A stretch of DNA of 46,593 nucleotides from an uncultured bacterium. GTDB lineage: Bacteria; Cyanobacteriota; Vampirovibrionia; Gastranaerophilales; Gastranaerophilaceae. Within the stretch, counting starts at the first letter, position 1, and each line of letters starts with the position of its first letter. A model generated the notes under the pieces. The model worked only from the letters and a program-made list of their open reading frames with translations. It did no database searches and was not told the DNA's origin. This document shows positions 17,326 to 27,092 of the stretch, piece by piece. The translations under genes and the position numbers were made by a program. The stretch spans positions 1 to 46,593 of the forward strand of contig CACYKF010000008.1 in the NCBI GenBank assembly GCA_902774905.1, in the 5' to 3' direction.

Positions 17326-18414
17326 CTAATACACTTTTGGTATAAATCTGTATTTTACTTTTTGACAATACTTTTTGTATTCATCATCTTTAATGAGATT
17401 TCGTTCTTCCGTAACTGCACGCAATATATAAACCCCAATCCAGAGTAATATTCCGAAAGTTAAAACAATATTGCCTAAGATATTCAAATCTCCTGCTGCA
17501 TACAACGGAACAAAAGTTAGAATTACATAGCATATCTGCATAGCATAATCAGGGTGTCTTACAATATTATACGGAAAGCCCGTTATTATTCCTCTGTTTG
17601 TAAGATTCCCTGCTTTTGTGCCAAGTCTTAAAATCGCAAACATCGAAATAAAATTAACCAAAATCGCAAAAATATAAACGGCTATTCTCAAATATAAATC
17701 TTCTATCGGTACAAGTTCACGCATATTAACAGGGAAAAGTCTTTCCGTTATCAAAGTAAACGGATAAAAACACATTACACAACTCAAAATTCCCAAAGGT
17801 GTTGTATCGGCATATTTTATTCTGTTTTTCAAAAAATCAGCTTCCGTTAAATAACTAAACGCAAAGATAAACGCACTGATTGTAAACATAAAAGTCAGCC
17901 ACATATCGGCGGTATCATCAAGAAACTGCATAATCCCGCCTAATACACCGCTTGTCTGAATATATTGTGCGCTTTGAGAAAACATTTCGCTCAAAAAATC
18001 AAAATTGTAACTCATTTGCGGTAAAAATTTGTTGCACAAAAGATTCAGCGAATACACCCCGAAAAATGTCTTTATAAAAAGAATTACAAATGCCTGTTTT
18101 TCATTGTCTTTTAAATTCATATCCGTCAATTTTTGCTCAATATTTCTGCCTTTAGAAAATTGGCGTTTGAAATAATTAACAATAACAACATTTCTTGATT
18201 CTAAAATTGATTGCGGTCTAAACTTTTTAAAAATCGGATAGGCAAAAATTACATACAAAATATAGTAAATCGCTAAAACAGAAAAATAACTTGTCCAAGG
18301 ATTTTCAATGTTTTGATTAAATAAGGGACTTACAAAAAGAATTAAAAGAATAACCCCGTAAACTAAAACAGATGATAGATAATGTTTTAAAATATCTTTA
18401 TTTGTAACTTCCAT
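17326..18414 (-). CDS. Integral membrane protein, isoprenylcysteine carboxyl methyltransferase-like
   Basis: The 362-aa protein has about eight hydrophobic segments. The C-terminal 110 residues match the ICMT/PEMT/NnrU-type membrane methyltransferase pattern: GFPYNIVRHPDYAMQI, two membrane helices, then RAVTEERNLIKDDEYKKYCQKV. The RHP and EER motifs form the S-adenosylmethionine site in that family. The substrate in bacteria is unknown. The first 240 residues are an additional membrane region. The gene starts 3 nt after the prfB stop and its Shine-Dalgarno (GGAG) lies inside the end of prfB, so the two are likely co-translated. Confidence 0.75.
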   Translation of the reverse strand: MEVTNKDILKHYLSSVLVYGVILLILFVSPLFNQNIENPWTSYFSVLAIYYILYVIFAYPIFKKFRPQSILESRNVVIVNYFKRQFSKGRNIEQKLTDMNLKDNEKQAFVILFIKTFFGVYSLNLLCNKFLPQMSYNFDFLSEMFSQSAQYIQTSGVLGGIMQFLDDTADMWLTFMFTISAFIFAFSYLTEADFLKNRIKYADTTPLGILSCVMCFYPFTLITERLFPVNMRELVPIEDLYLRIAVYIFAILVNFISMFAILRLGTKAGNLTNRGIITGFPYNIVRHPDYAMQICYVILTFVPLYAAGDLNILGNIVLTFGILLWIGVYILRAVTEERNLIKDDEYKKYCQKVKYRFIPKVY

Positions 18415-18417
18415 AAT

Positions 18418-19510
18418 TTATTCTCCAACCTTACTTCTCAGCCAACTTTCAACAAACCCGTCCAAATCACCGTCCATTACACTGTCAACATTCCCGACTT
18501 CAAAACCTGTCCTGTGGTCTTTGACCATTTTATACGGATGAAAAACATAAGAGCGGATTTGCGAGCCAAAATCAATATTTGCGGTTTCTCCTCGCAATTG
18601 CGCCATTTTCTTTTCCTGTTCTTCTTCTTTTATTGCAAGAAGTTTTGAAACAAGAATCTGCATGGCATACTCTTTGTTTTGAAGTTGAGAGCGTTCCTGC
18701 TGACATTTTACAACAATTCCTGACGGCTTATGTAAAATCCGCACCGCAGTTTCAACCTTATTGACATTTTGTCCGCCTGCTCCGCCTGAGCGCATTGTGG
18801 TAATTTCCAAATCTTCAGCAGGGATAACAATTTCTTTTTCAAAATTTTCAACAATAGGCGAAACATCAACTGATGCAAAACTTGTCTGACGCTTTCCGTT
18901 AGCATTGAACGGCGAAATTCTGACCAAACGATGCACCCCTTTTTCTGCTTTTGAATATCCGAAAGCATATTTGCCCGTAATTTTTAGTGTCGCGGATTTA
19001 ATCCCTGCTTCTTCACCGTCAAGCCTGTCTAAAAGTTCACACTTCCAGCCGCGATTTTCCACCCAGCGCATATACATTCGCAAAAGCATACTTGCCCAAT
19101 CCTGCGCATCCGTACCGCCTGCGCCTGAATTTATTGTCAAAATCGCATCTGCACTATCGTATTCTCCTGACAACATCTGCTGAAGTTCAAATTTTTCAAG
19201 TTCTTTAGACAGAGTTTTTAACCCGTCAAAACTCAAAGATATAAGTTCATCGTCACCCAACTCCAAAGAGGTTGAAGCATCATCAATAACCTGTTCCCAG
19301 CCGTTTAATTTATCAAGAATTTCTTTTTTTTCTTTGACTTCCTGACCGATTTTTGAAACCTTTTCGCTATCATTCCAAATATCTGGATTTTGCATCTGGG
19401 AATTTAATTTTTCCAGGTCTTTTTCAAGATTTTTCGGGTCAAAGACACTCCTTGATTTTTTCAAATCGAGGTTTAATTATATTCAATTCCTGTTTCAATT
19501 CCGTTTCCAT
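18418..19510 (-). CDS. prfB: Peptide chain release factor 2, with programmed +1 frameshift
   Basis: RF2 terminates translation at UGA and UAA. Translation starts at ATG 19510, reads 23 codons ([10 protein letters not shown]...KECL), and meets an in-frame UGA at 19441-19439. A +1 shift on CUU-U continues as GAC at 19440, giving about 363 aa in total, the usual RF2 length. The tripeptide specificity motif SPF ([12 protein letters not shown]) and the catalytic GGQ ([19 protein letters not shown]) are present. A frame opening at 19464 is only a shadow of the frameshifted product. There is no Shine-Dalgarno before 19510; TTAACA-N17-TAAAAT ends 6 nt upstream. The gene leads the ICMT-like and aroC genes. 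Confidence 0.95.
19438..19453 (-). promoter_or_regulatory. RF2 programmed frameshift site
   Basis: The minus strand reads AAGGAG-TGT-CTT-TGA-C: an internal Shine-Dalgarno, a 3-nt spacer, the slippery CUU and the UGA stop. This is the classical autoregulatory +1 site, by which low RF2 favours frameshifting into full-length RF2. Confidence 0.95.
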
Positions 19511-19516
19511 AAAATT

Positions 19517-19545
19517 ATTTTAGTATAAAATACAAAATATGTTAA
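19517..19545 (-). promoter_or_regulatory. prfB promoter, leaderless candidate
   Basis: TTAACA and TAAAAT are 17 nt apart on the minus strand. The -10 ends 6 nt before the ATG, so transcription would start on or next to the start codon. Confidence 0.6.
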
Positions 19546-19689
19546 TTTATTTACTAATTTTCACAAGGTAAAAATTTAAAATAAAAAATTTGTTTTGAAT
19601 ATTAGAATATTTTATTTACTTATATTAAATTTTAGCCCTAATTATAAAAAATTTATATAATTTATAAATTGACAATAGGGTAGATAGTA

Positions 19690-22560
19690 ATGAATACAAT
19701 GCCTTTGGAAAAGGATACAGTATATTTAATTAACAGAAGTCTTGAGAATTTAGGTTGGAGATTTGAAGGTAAAGATAAGAATGTTTTTCAAGAACAACCG
19801 AGAACAGAGGCTGAACGTAGGTTATTAGAGCATAAACGACCTGATTATGTTTTGTATTCAAAAGACCATGAACCTTTAATTGTTATTGAGGCAAAGAAAA
19901 AAGGTGAGCGTATTGATTCGGCTCTTGAACAAGGCATATTTTATGCTAAAAAGCTAAAAGCACCTTTAGTTTTTGCAACTGACGGAGTATTTTGCAAATC
20001 TTTCCACACACAAGCAAATAGAACGCCTATGTTGAATGGTGAAGAACTTGACGAGTTTATTCGTGAAGCCATGGCAATGAAGTTTTTAGGCGAATGGAAT
20101 GTAAATACTGTCAGCCAAAAGGTTCAATACGACCGACAAGAACTGATTAAAATATTTGATACAGCCAATAATATGTTACGTAGTGAAGGTTTAAGGGCAG
20201 GCGAAGAACGTTTTGGTGAATTTGCAAATATATTGTTTTTGAAACTCATTAGCGAAAGTGAACAAAATAAACTTGATATGGGTATTCATACTGATTTTAA
20301 TTTTTCGACTTGTAGTTGGGATATAATCAAAAAACAATCGTCAAGTAGCCGTGTTGAATACATAAATAACATGGTTTATAAGAAATTAAATGATTTGTAT
20401 AATACAGAAATTTTTACATCATTAAAAATCAGAGATAATGACGTACTAAAAGAAATTATGGGATTACTTGACCCATTGGTTTTGACAGATATTGATAGTG
20501 ATGTAAAGGGTGATGCCTTTGAATATTTCTTAAAAGCTTCAACTGCGACAAAGAACGATTTAGGTGAATACTTCACGCCAAGACATATTGTAAAAACTAT
20601 GGTGCGTTTGGTTAATCCGCAAATAGGCGAAAAAGTTTATGATCCGTTCTGTGGAACAGGCGGTTTCTTGATTGAAAGTTTTAGGCATATTTACAACAAT
20701 ATGCCACGCAACAAAGAAACTGAAAAAATGTTGAGAGAAAACACTATTTTTGGTAATGAAATCACAAGTACGGCAAGAATTACCAAAATGAATATGATTT
20801 TGGCAGGAGATGGACATAGCGGAATACACATGCAAGATAGTTTAGCAAATCCTGTCGAGGGTAAATATGATGTCGTTTTGGCAAATATGCCATACTCACA
20901 GACAACAAAACATGGTTCATTGTATGATTTGCCATCAACAAATGGTGATAGTATTTGTGTTCAACATTGTATGAAAGCCATAAGCTCTGCTTCTGAAAAT
21001 GGTAGAATGGCTATTGTCGTACCAGAAGGATTTTTATTCCGCAAAGAATTAGCAAAAACAAGAGAATACCTACTTGAAAATAGTGAATTGCAGAGCATTA
21101 TTTCACTTCCTCAAGGGGTGTTTTTGCCATATACAAGTGTTAAAACAAATATTATTTATGCAACCAAAATCAACCAAAAAATTGCAAAATCTAATAAAAG
21201 AAATAATTTTTGGTATTTTGATGTAAAAAGTGATGGATATTCACTTGATAATCACAGACGTAAACTTGAAACTCCGAGCGATTTACAAAAATATGAAGAA
21301 TTTCGCAAATTTGATGAAGAACAAAAAGACGAAATGTTGAAAATAGGTTTTGATGTTATTCCTTTTGAAAAAGTTGTAGAAAATGATTTTAATTTGGTAG
21401 GTAGTCGCTATAAGGAATATGGTAAAAAATATTTCTATCACGAATATGCAATTAGTGAAATTGCAGAAATACAAATTGGAAATTCAGCACCTCAAGATTT
21501 GAAGTATTTTAAAAATGGTGTATACCCATTTCTAAGAGTTTCAGATTTGGCTAAATATCATCAAAATCCCAATGTAGTAGAAGTTAAAGATTATATTAAT
21601 GATGATGCTATAAAAAATATGAATTATATCAAAAAAGGAGCAATTATTTTCCCAAAAAGTGGAGCTTCTTGTTTACTGAATCATCGAGGAATTTTAGGAA
21701 TTGATAGTTATATATCAAGTCATTTAATAGCATTACAATGCAATGAGAAAATTGTCAGTAACAGATTCCTATACTATTATCTTTGCCAATTAGATAGCAA
21801 AGAATTGATATTAAATGAAAGTTATCCGTCTATAAGAAAAGAAGATGTTGCAAACTTAAAAATTCAATTGCCACCTTTAGAAGTGCAAAACAAAATAGTC
21901 GAAGAACTTGATAGTTACCAACAAATCATTGACGGAGCAAAAAGAATTGTAGAAAATTACAAACCAAATATAAATATCAAACCTGAATATAATATGGTAA
22001 AAGTTGAAGATGTTGTTGAGTTTTTAAGCGGGGTAACACTGTCAGTTGGACAATGCGAAGATAAAAACGGCATTCCATTAATAACGATAGCAGATGTCGA
22101 TGAAAATGGATTTATAAATTATGACAATATTCGCAAAGTAAAAACATCAAAAAACACTATAAAACTTCAAAAGGGTGATTTACTTTTTAACTGGCGTAAT
22201 GGAAGTAAGCATTTGGTTGGAAAAACAGCTTTATTTGATAAAGAAGATGAATATATATTTGCATCATTTTTATTAGGATTAAGACCAAATAAATCAATTA
22301 ATAGTAAATTTTTATGGGTAATTCTTAACCAATATAGAAGAAATGGCATATATTTAAATCAAATGAGACAACAAGTTAATGGTTTATTTAATAGAGAAGA
22401 ACTAAAAGATGTACTAATTCCATTACCAAGCATTGAAGAACAAAAAGATATTGTTGCAAAAATTGAAGCAGAACAAGCTTTGATAGAACCCAATAAACAA
22501 ATCATTGAAGTTTTTTCAAAGAAAATTCAAGATAGGATAAATGATATATTTACGACTTAA
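19690..22560 (+). CDS. Single-chain restriction-modification enzyme (nuclease-methylase-specificity fusion)
   Basis: The 956-aa protein joins three parts of a type I/IIG-like system. Residues about 1-135 look like an HsdR N-terminal PD-(D/E)xK nuclease, with RPDYVLYS (Asp52) and IVIEAKK (Glu67, Lys69). Residues about 145-560 are an HsdM-type N6-adenine methylase: LGEYFTPRHIV, the SAM motif DPFCGTGG (318-325) and the catalytic motif as NMPY (399-402) instead of NPPY/F. Residues about 587-950 hold two HsdS-like target recognition domains, each followed by a conserved helix (LPPLEVQNKIVEELD and LPSIEEQKDIVAKIE), predicting a bipartite recognition site. There is no translocase/helicase domain. 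The gene is isolated and very AT-rich, consistent with horizontal transfer. Confidence 0.88.
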   Translation: MNTMPLEKDTVYLINRSLENLGWRFEGKDKNVFQEQPRTEAERRLLEHKRPDYVLYSKDHEPLIVIEAKKKGERIDSALEQGIFYAKKLKAPLVFATDGVFCKSFHTQANRTPMLNGEELDEFIREAMAMKFLGEWNVNTVSQKVQYDRQELIKIFDTANNMLRSEGLRAGEERFGEFANILFLKLISESEQNKLDMGIHTDFNFSTCSWDIIKKQSSSSRVEYINNMVYKKLNDLYNTEIFTSLKIRDNDVLKEIMGLLDPLVLTDIDSDVKGDAFEYFLKASTATKNDLGEYFTPRHIVKTMVRLVNPQIGEKVYDPFCGTGGFLIESFRHIYNNMPRNKETEKMLRENTIFGNEITSTARITKMNMILAGDGHSGIHMQDSLANPVEGKYDVVLANMPYSQTTKHGSLYDLPSTNGDSICVQHCMKAISSASENGRMAIVVPEGFLFRKELAKTREYLLENSELQSIISLPQGVFLPYTSVKTNIIYATKINQKIAKSNKRNNFWYFDVKSDGYSLDNHRRKLETPSDLQKYEEFRKFDEEQKDEMLKIGFDVIPFEKVVENDFNLVGSRYKEYGKKYFYHEYAISEIAEIQIGNSAPQDLKYFKNGVYPFLRVSDLAKYHQNPNVVEVKDYINDDAIKNMNYIKKGAIIFPKSGASCLLNHRGILGIDSYISSHLIALQCNEKIVSNRFLYYYLCQLDSKELILNESYPSIRKEDVANLKIQLPPLEVQNKIVEELDSYQQIIDGAKRIVENYKPNINIKPEYNMVKVEDVVEFLSGVTLSVGQCEDKNGIPLITIADVDENGFINYDNIRKVKTSKNTIKLQKGDLLFNWRNGSKHLVGKTALFDKEDEYIFASFLLGLRPNKSINSKFLWVILNQYRRNGIYLNQMRQQVNGLFNREELKDVLIPLPSIEEQKDIVAKIEAEQALIEPNKQIIEVFSKKIQDRINDIFTT

Positions 22561-22580
22561 TCTTATAAAAGATTCTCCCG

Positions 22581-24929
22581 CTATCCGTAAACAACCTGTT
22601 CCAAATCATCTTCCAGCAAACTTTGGCGGAACATATCACATTCCTGTGCAAGTTCAAATATCTGTTCATATTGGGAACTATTCAAAATCTTTGATGCATT
22701 ATCCAAATTTTTAGCGGAAATAATGCAATAACTGTTCATATTTTGAGAAATTTCTATACACCCAAACTCCACAAACAAATCAAGCAAAGATTTTACAACC
22801 TCAAACGATTTGCCCAAAAAACTTGCGCAACGCACAAATTCAACCTTTCCGTTATTATTATTTATCGCAAATTTTATCATTCCGTTAAAAGTATTTAGCA
22901 AAGTTGTTTCATCAAAAATTTTCGGTTCAAAATTCATAAAATGCAAACCTTTTGGCTTTGCGGTATTTACTATATAATCAAAAGTTTCTCTGTCTGACGG
23001 ATAATCAAAAAACATTACAAAATCATATTCATCCACATTTTCTCTTGTAAAAACTCTTGAACTTATTGCAGGATAAGGTTTTATACTATCTAAAACAGTT
23101 TTACATTCCGCAAAAACACCAATTTTTGAACTCGTATTTTTTAAATAGTCATTTACATTATTCAAAAAATCTGTCTTTTGGCGGTAATCATAAATCTTTA
23201 ATTTTTCTTCAGACGATTCATCTTCAATCAATTTGTCGCTATGAATATCATCAGCAATTAATTGAATTGAAACATTCCCGTTATATTCATTTTTTTGCGG
23301 ATGAAAAGCCAAATCAAGCCTGTCACCGACTCCCAAAGGAACATCGCCCCTGCTCCACCATATAGCAGGGAAAGTGTAACCGTCTTTTGAAACCATAAGT
23401 TTTAAATGTTTGCCATTCTCACCCATAAGCCGTTTTTCAGAAACAACAAAATCATCTGTTTCAAAAACCGGACTGGGGTTATTCGCTCCAAAAGGCTCAA
23501 GTTCTGATAGATGTTCGATAAAATCAAGCGAAATATCAGGAGCTTCAAGTTTCAAATCAATATTTATAAACGGTTTCAAATCCTGTCCCGAAAAATAGTG
23601 TGAAACTGTTTCGTTTAATGCTTTTTTTACATCTGCAAAAGTTGATTTTTCTTCGCTGAAACTTAATCCCGCAGCAAGTTTATGCCCCCCGAAACCGTCT
23701 AATAATTCGGCATTTTCACTTATTACATCATACAAAGGTACACCCTCTATGCTTCTTGCGCTGCAGCGATATACACCGTCTTTTTTGGTCATTAAAAATG
23801 TCGGTTTGTAATATTTTTCAACAAATTTTGAAGCAACAATTCCGATAATCCCGATATGCCAATCTTCGTTATAAAGAATAATTGCAGGTTCTTTTGTCCC
23901 CTCTTTCAGATACATCTGCTCCGCCTGTTCAAATGTATCATCACAAAGCCTTTGGCGTACAGAATTTAATTGGTTCAAATTTTCTATTGCAACTTTTACT
24001 TCCGAAATATTATCAGAAATCAAGACTTTTACGGCATTATCGACATTATCAAGCCTGCCTGATGCGTTAATTCGCGGAGCAACACCAAAAGCGATATTTT
24101 CAGAAGTTATACCCTTTGTTATATCATAATTTGCACTCTCTAAAAGTAATTTCAAACCCTCATGTTTGCCCTGTGAAATCAAATCAAGCCCTTTTGTGAC
24201 AAAATATCTGTTTTCTCCTAAAAGCGGAACAATATCTGCAATAGTTCCGACAGCAGTGAACGGCAAAATTTCATTCACAAATGCACTCTTACCATAGTGC
24301 GTTAAAAGCGCCTGCGCAACTTTTAGCGCAACACCGCACCCTGCAAGATATGTAAGATGTTCAATTTGTTTTGCAGATAATTTTTCATCCAACGCATTCG
24401 GCGCTTTCGGATTAATAATTGCATAAGCGTCAGGCAAAATTTCAGGTGCTTCGTGATGATCAGTAATAATTACATCAATCGTTTTAAAACTGTTTACAAA
24501 TTTAACCTCCGTAACATTAGAAATTCCGCAGTCAACAGTAATAATAACTTTTGGCTTTAATTTTATCATTATCGAAGTCAATGCCTTTGTATCCAAGCCG
24601 TGACCTTGAGTTTCTCGGTCGGGAATAAAGTAATTGACATTTCCGCCTAAATATTTGAAGGTCTTATACAAAACTGAGGTTGAAGTCACTCCGTCAGCAT
24701 CGAAATCTCCGTATATCAAAATCGGCTCATTATTATCAATGGCTTTTGCAAGTCTTTCGACCGTTTTTTCCATATCAATAAATACATTTGGAGAAGTAAG
24801 TTCCATCTCTAAAGGATTAAGAAAATTTTTAATTTCTTCAGGAGTTGAAATTCCTCTTGAAATCAAAAGTTTTTCTATCAAAGAACCCTTTATATCCCCG
24901 TTATTTTTCAAAAACCATTCTTTTTTCAT
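22581..24929 (-). CDS. recJ: Single-stranded-DNA-specific 5'-3' exonuclease RecJ
   Basis: RecJ degrades single-stranded DNA 5' to 3' in recombination and repair. The 782-aa product (start ATG 24929) carries the DHH-family motifs: YGDFDADGVTSTS near residue 75, VDCGIS near 135, ITDHHEAPE near 158, and the DHHA1 block with GRLDN and GFGGHKLAAGLSF. A C-terminal extension of about 230 residues follows the usual OB domain. I prefer ATG 24929 with AAGG at -10 over the upstream TTG at 24935. It converges on the restriction enzyme gene with a 20-nt gap. Confidence 0.93.
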   Translation of the reverse strand: MKKEWFLKNNGDIKGSLIEKLLISRGISTPEEIKNFLNPLEMELTSPNVFIDMEKTVERLAKAIDNNEPILIYGDFDADGVTSTSVLYKTFKYLGGNVNYFIPDRETQGHGLDTKALTSIMIKLKPKVIITVDCGISNVTEVKFVNSFKTIDVIITDHHEAPEILPDAYAIINPKAPNALDEKLSAKQIEHLTYLAGCGVALKVAQALLTHYGKSAFVNEILPFTAVGTIADIVPLLGENRYFVTKGLDLISQGKHEGLKLLLESANYDITKGITSENIAFGVAPRINASGRLDNVDNAVKVLISDNISEVKVAIENLNQLNSVRQRLCDDTFEQAEQMYLKEGTKEPAIILYNEDWHIGIIGIVASKFVEKYYKPTFLMTKKDGVYRCSARSIEGVPLYDVISENAELLDGFGGHKLAAGLSFSEEKSTFADVKKALNETVSHYFSGQDLKPFINIDLKLEAPDISLDFIEHLSELEPFGANNPSPVFETDDFVVSEKRLMGENGKHLKLMVSKDGYTFPAIWWSRGDVPLGVGDRLDLAFHPQKNEYNGNVSIQLIADDIHSDKLIEDESSEEKLKIYDYRQKTDFLNNVNDYLKNTSSKIGVFAECKTVLDSIKPYPAISSRVFTRENVDEYDFVMFFDYPSDRETFDYIVNTAKPKGLHFMNFEPKIFDETTLLNTFNGMIKFAINNNNGKVEFVRCASFLGKSFEVVKSLLDLFVEFGCIEISQNMNSYCIISAKNLDNASKILNSSQYEQIFELAQECDMFRQSLLEDDLEQVVYG

Positions 24930-25036
24930 ACTCAAAATCCTTGTCTAATTACAATGATAGCATAAATTTAAGATGCGTTAAAATTATTAAGGAATTGTGC
25001 CATATTTCATTCAAAATATATATACTTTTTCAATAA

Positions 25037-25065
25037 TTGACATTTACATGTATAAATTATAAAAT
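25037..25065 (+). promoter_or_regulatory. Sigma-70 promoter of the adenylating enzyme gene
   Basis: A perfect TTGACA and TAAAAT are separated by exactly 17 nt. The leader would be about 40 nt, and a Shine-Dalgarno-like TTTGGGG precedes the ATG at 25110. Confidence 0.7.
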
Positions 25066-25109
25066 ATAGGGATAAAAGTATGATTTAGTGAAAGATTTGG
25101 GGTTTATTT

Positions 25110-26786
25110 ATGGAATTACGGAATAGTCACATTTTGTCTCACATTCAAAACAAGACAGCCGACTACGAAGAACGGGTTGCACTTGGTATAAAAGGTCAAT
25201 ACGGCTGGGAAGAATTTACTTACAAAGGACTTGGGCTTTTATCAAGAAAAATTGCAAGACACCTGATTGAAGATGTCGGTATCAAAAAAGGTGAATGCCT
25301 TGCAATTTTATCAGAATCAAAACCCGAATACGGCGCGTGTGTATTTGCATCTGTTTTGACAGGTACAACAACTGTTCCTTTGGATATTAAACTTTCAAAA
25401 TATGAATTAAAATCTATTCTGTCAGATTGTTTACCGACAGTAATGTTTGCATCTCAACATTATTTGCCGACAGCACTCGAATTGCAAAAAATGATTCCGG
25501 AAATTAAATATATTTATGTGATTGATGAACATACAAATGATACAAATGTTCAGAATATTTATGATTTCCCTGACAATTATGACGGCAAATGGCGTCAAAG
25601 AAGTTCAAAATCAACAGCATTTATTATTTACACATCCGGAACAACAGGTGCACCAAAAGGGGTTGAAATTTCGTTCCAGAATGTTAATGCCCAACTTGTT
25701 GATTTGATGGAAGTTGTTGATATTATTCTGCCGAAAAATCAGAAAATTAATATGCTTTCAATATTACCAATGAACCACTTATTTGAAATGACTGTCGGTT
25801 TTTCGACTTTCTTAAATTCGGGATTTTCGGTTTATTATACAAGCAGTTTCAAACCAAAAGACATCACAGGGGTAATGAAAGAAAAAGGTATTCAGTTTAT
25901 GATTGCCGTTCCTGCATTTTTAAAACTTTTAAAAGCAGGGATAGAAAAAGAACTTTCTACCGCACCGAAATTTGTGCAAATTTTATTTAAAATAATGTAT
26001 TTTGCGGCACAATTTATTCCGTCATATAAGATGAGAAGAAAATTATTCAAAAAAATTCATCAAAGTTGGGGCGGAAAATTCTTCGGATGTATATCAGGCG
26101 GTGCGCCGTTAGATGTTGAGGTCGGAGAATTTTTTGAAAGAATTGGTATCAGAGTATATCAAGGCTACGGATTATCAGAAACAAGCCCTGTTGTATCAGT
26201 AAATTACGACAAGCGTGGCGAACTTGCATCAGTTGGTCATCCGTTAAGACACTTTGAAGCAAGAATTGAAGAATCAACGGGTGAATTATGGTTAAGAGGT
26301 CCGTCTGTAATGAAAGGTTATCACAACCAGCCTGAAATGACATCAGAAGTCATTGACCAAGACGGTTGGCTTCACACAGGTGACATTGCAAAAATTGACA
26401 AAGACGGTCATATATATATTACAGGCAGAATTAAAAATATGATTGTTTTACAGGGAGGCAAAAAAGTATTTCCTGAAGAAGTTGAATCAGTACTTGAAAA
26501 CAGTCATTATGTTGCGGAAGTCTGCGTTTTAGGTATTTCAAGAAATTTCGGTGCTAAAGACGGAGCGGAAGAAGTTACTGCTGTTGTTGTTCCAAAAGCA
26601 GAGATGTACAACACATACTCAGATGATGATATTGACAGAATGATTAAACTTGATATCAAAACTCTCTCTCAGCAACTTGCACCGTATAAACGACCGACTT
26701 CGGTTGTAATTTCAAAAGAGCCGTTGCCAAAAACAACAACTTTAAAAGTTAAGCGTAAAAATGTGAGAGAAATGCTCTGCGTATAA
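25110..26786 (+). CDS. AMP-dependent synthetase/ligase (long-chain acyl-CoA synthetase-like)
   Basis: The 558-aa protein belongs to the ANL adenylating superfamily, which activates carboxylates through an acyl-AMP and usually transfers them to CoA. Seen are the P-loop FIIYTSGTTGAPKGVEIS (about 170-186), YQGYGLSETSPVVSVN (about 350), WLHTGDIAKIDKDGHIYITGR (about 420-440), KVFPEEVE and the C-terminal lysine region LPKTTTLKVKRKNVRE. The overall pattern is FadD-like, so a fatty acid is the likely substrate, but an acyl-carrier protein acceptor cannot be excluded. It has its own promoter and is monocistronic. Confidence 0.9.
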   Translation: MELRNSHILSHIQNKTADYEERVALGIKGQYGWEEFTYKGLGLLSRKIARHLIEDVGIKKGECLAILSESKPEYGACVFASVLTGTTTVPLDIKLSKYELKSILSDCLPTVMFASQHYLPTALELQKMIPEIKYIYVIDEHTNDTNVQNIYDFPDNYDGKWRQRSSKSTAFIIYTSGTTGAPKGVEISFQNVNAQLVDLMEVVDIILPKNQKINMLSILPMNHLFEMTVGFSTFLNSGFSVYYTSSFKPKDITGVMKEKGIQFMIAVPAFLKLLKAGIEKELSTAPKFVQILFKIMYFAAQFIPSYKMRRKLFKKIHQSWGGKFFGCISGGAPLDVEVGEFFERIGIRVYQGYGLSETSPVVSVNYDKRGELASVGHPLRHFEARIEESTGELWLRGPSVMKGYHNQPEMTSEVIDQDGWLHTGDIAKIDKDGHIYITGRIKNMIVLQGGKKVFPEEVESVLENSHYVAEVCVLGISRNFGAKDGAEEVTAVVVPKAEMYNTYSDDDIDRMIKLDIKTLSQQLAPYKRPTSVVISKEPLPKTTTLKVKRKNVREMLCV

Positions 26787-26800
26787 TATTATACAAATAA

Positions 26801-26856
26801 GTAAGTTGGGCTTTCAGCCCAACAAAATAAATGTTGGGGTAGAAACCCCAACTTAC
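26801..26856. repeat. Palindromic dispersed repeat, copy 2
   Basis: GTAAGTTGGG at the left end is complementary to the right end CCCCAACTTAC. Inside are two hairpins, GTTGGGCT/AGCCCAAC and GTTGGGGT/ACCCCAAC. It is nearly identical to copy 3 (37489-37544). Confidence 0.85.
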
Positions 26857-26858
26857 GA

Positions 26859-27073
26859 TTGTCGTGTCGCAAACAATGATTGCTCACTGCTTAAAGGTCG
26901 TTATTCAAGCGCGCGCCGTAGTTTTAGACGCGCTAAGAGATTTTTGCCGATAGGCGACACATATTACTGCGTTAGCAGTCTTATGCCGCCGCAGGCGGTA
27001 TTGTAATCAGCGAAGTTTTCTTTTCTTTGGTTCATTTCTTTTGCCTCGCAAACAAAAGAAAAGAAATGAACAT
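26859..27073 (-). repeat. Multi-hairpin dispersed repeat, copy B
   Basis: The reverse complement of this segment aligns with 15541-15852. It keeps CCGCC-TGC-GGCGG, CTGC/GCAG and GCGCG.../...GCGCGC hairpins and an end hairpin (27030-27042 with 27059-27071). It starts 2 nt from palindromic repeat copy 2. Together the two repeats and a terminator fill the gene-free gap 26787-27146. Confidence 0.8.
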
Positions 27074-27092
27074 GCATATAACATATATTATT

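Noticed and set aside
26806..27006. 66-aa plus-strand frame
   Set aside because: It spans the end of palindromic repeat copy 2 and repeat copy B and has no coding character.
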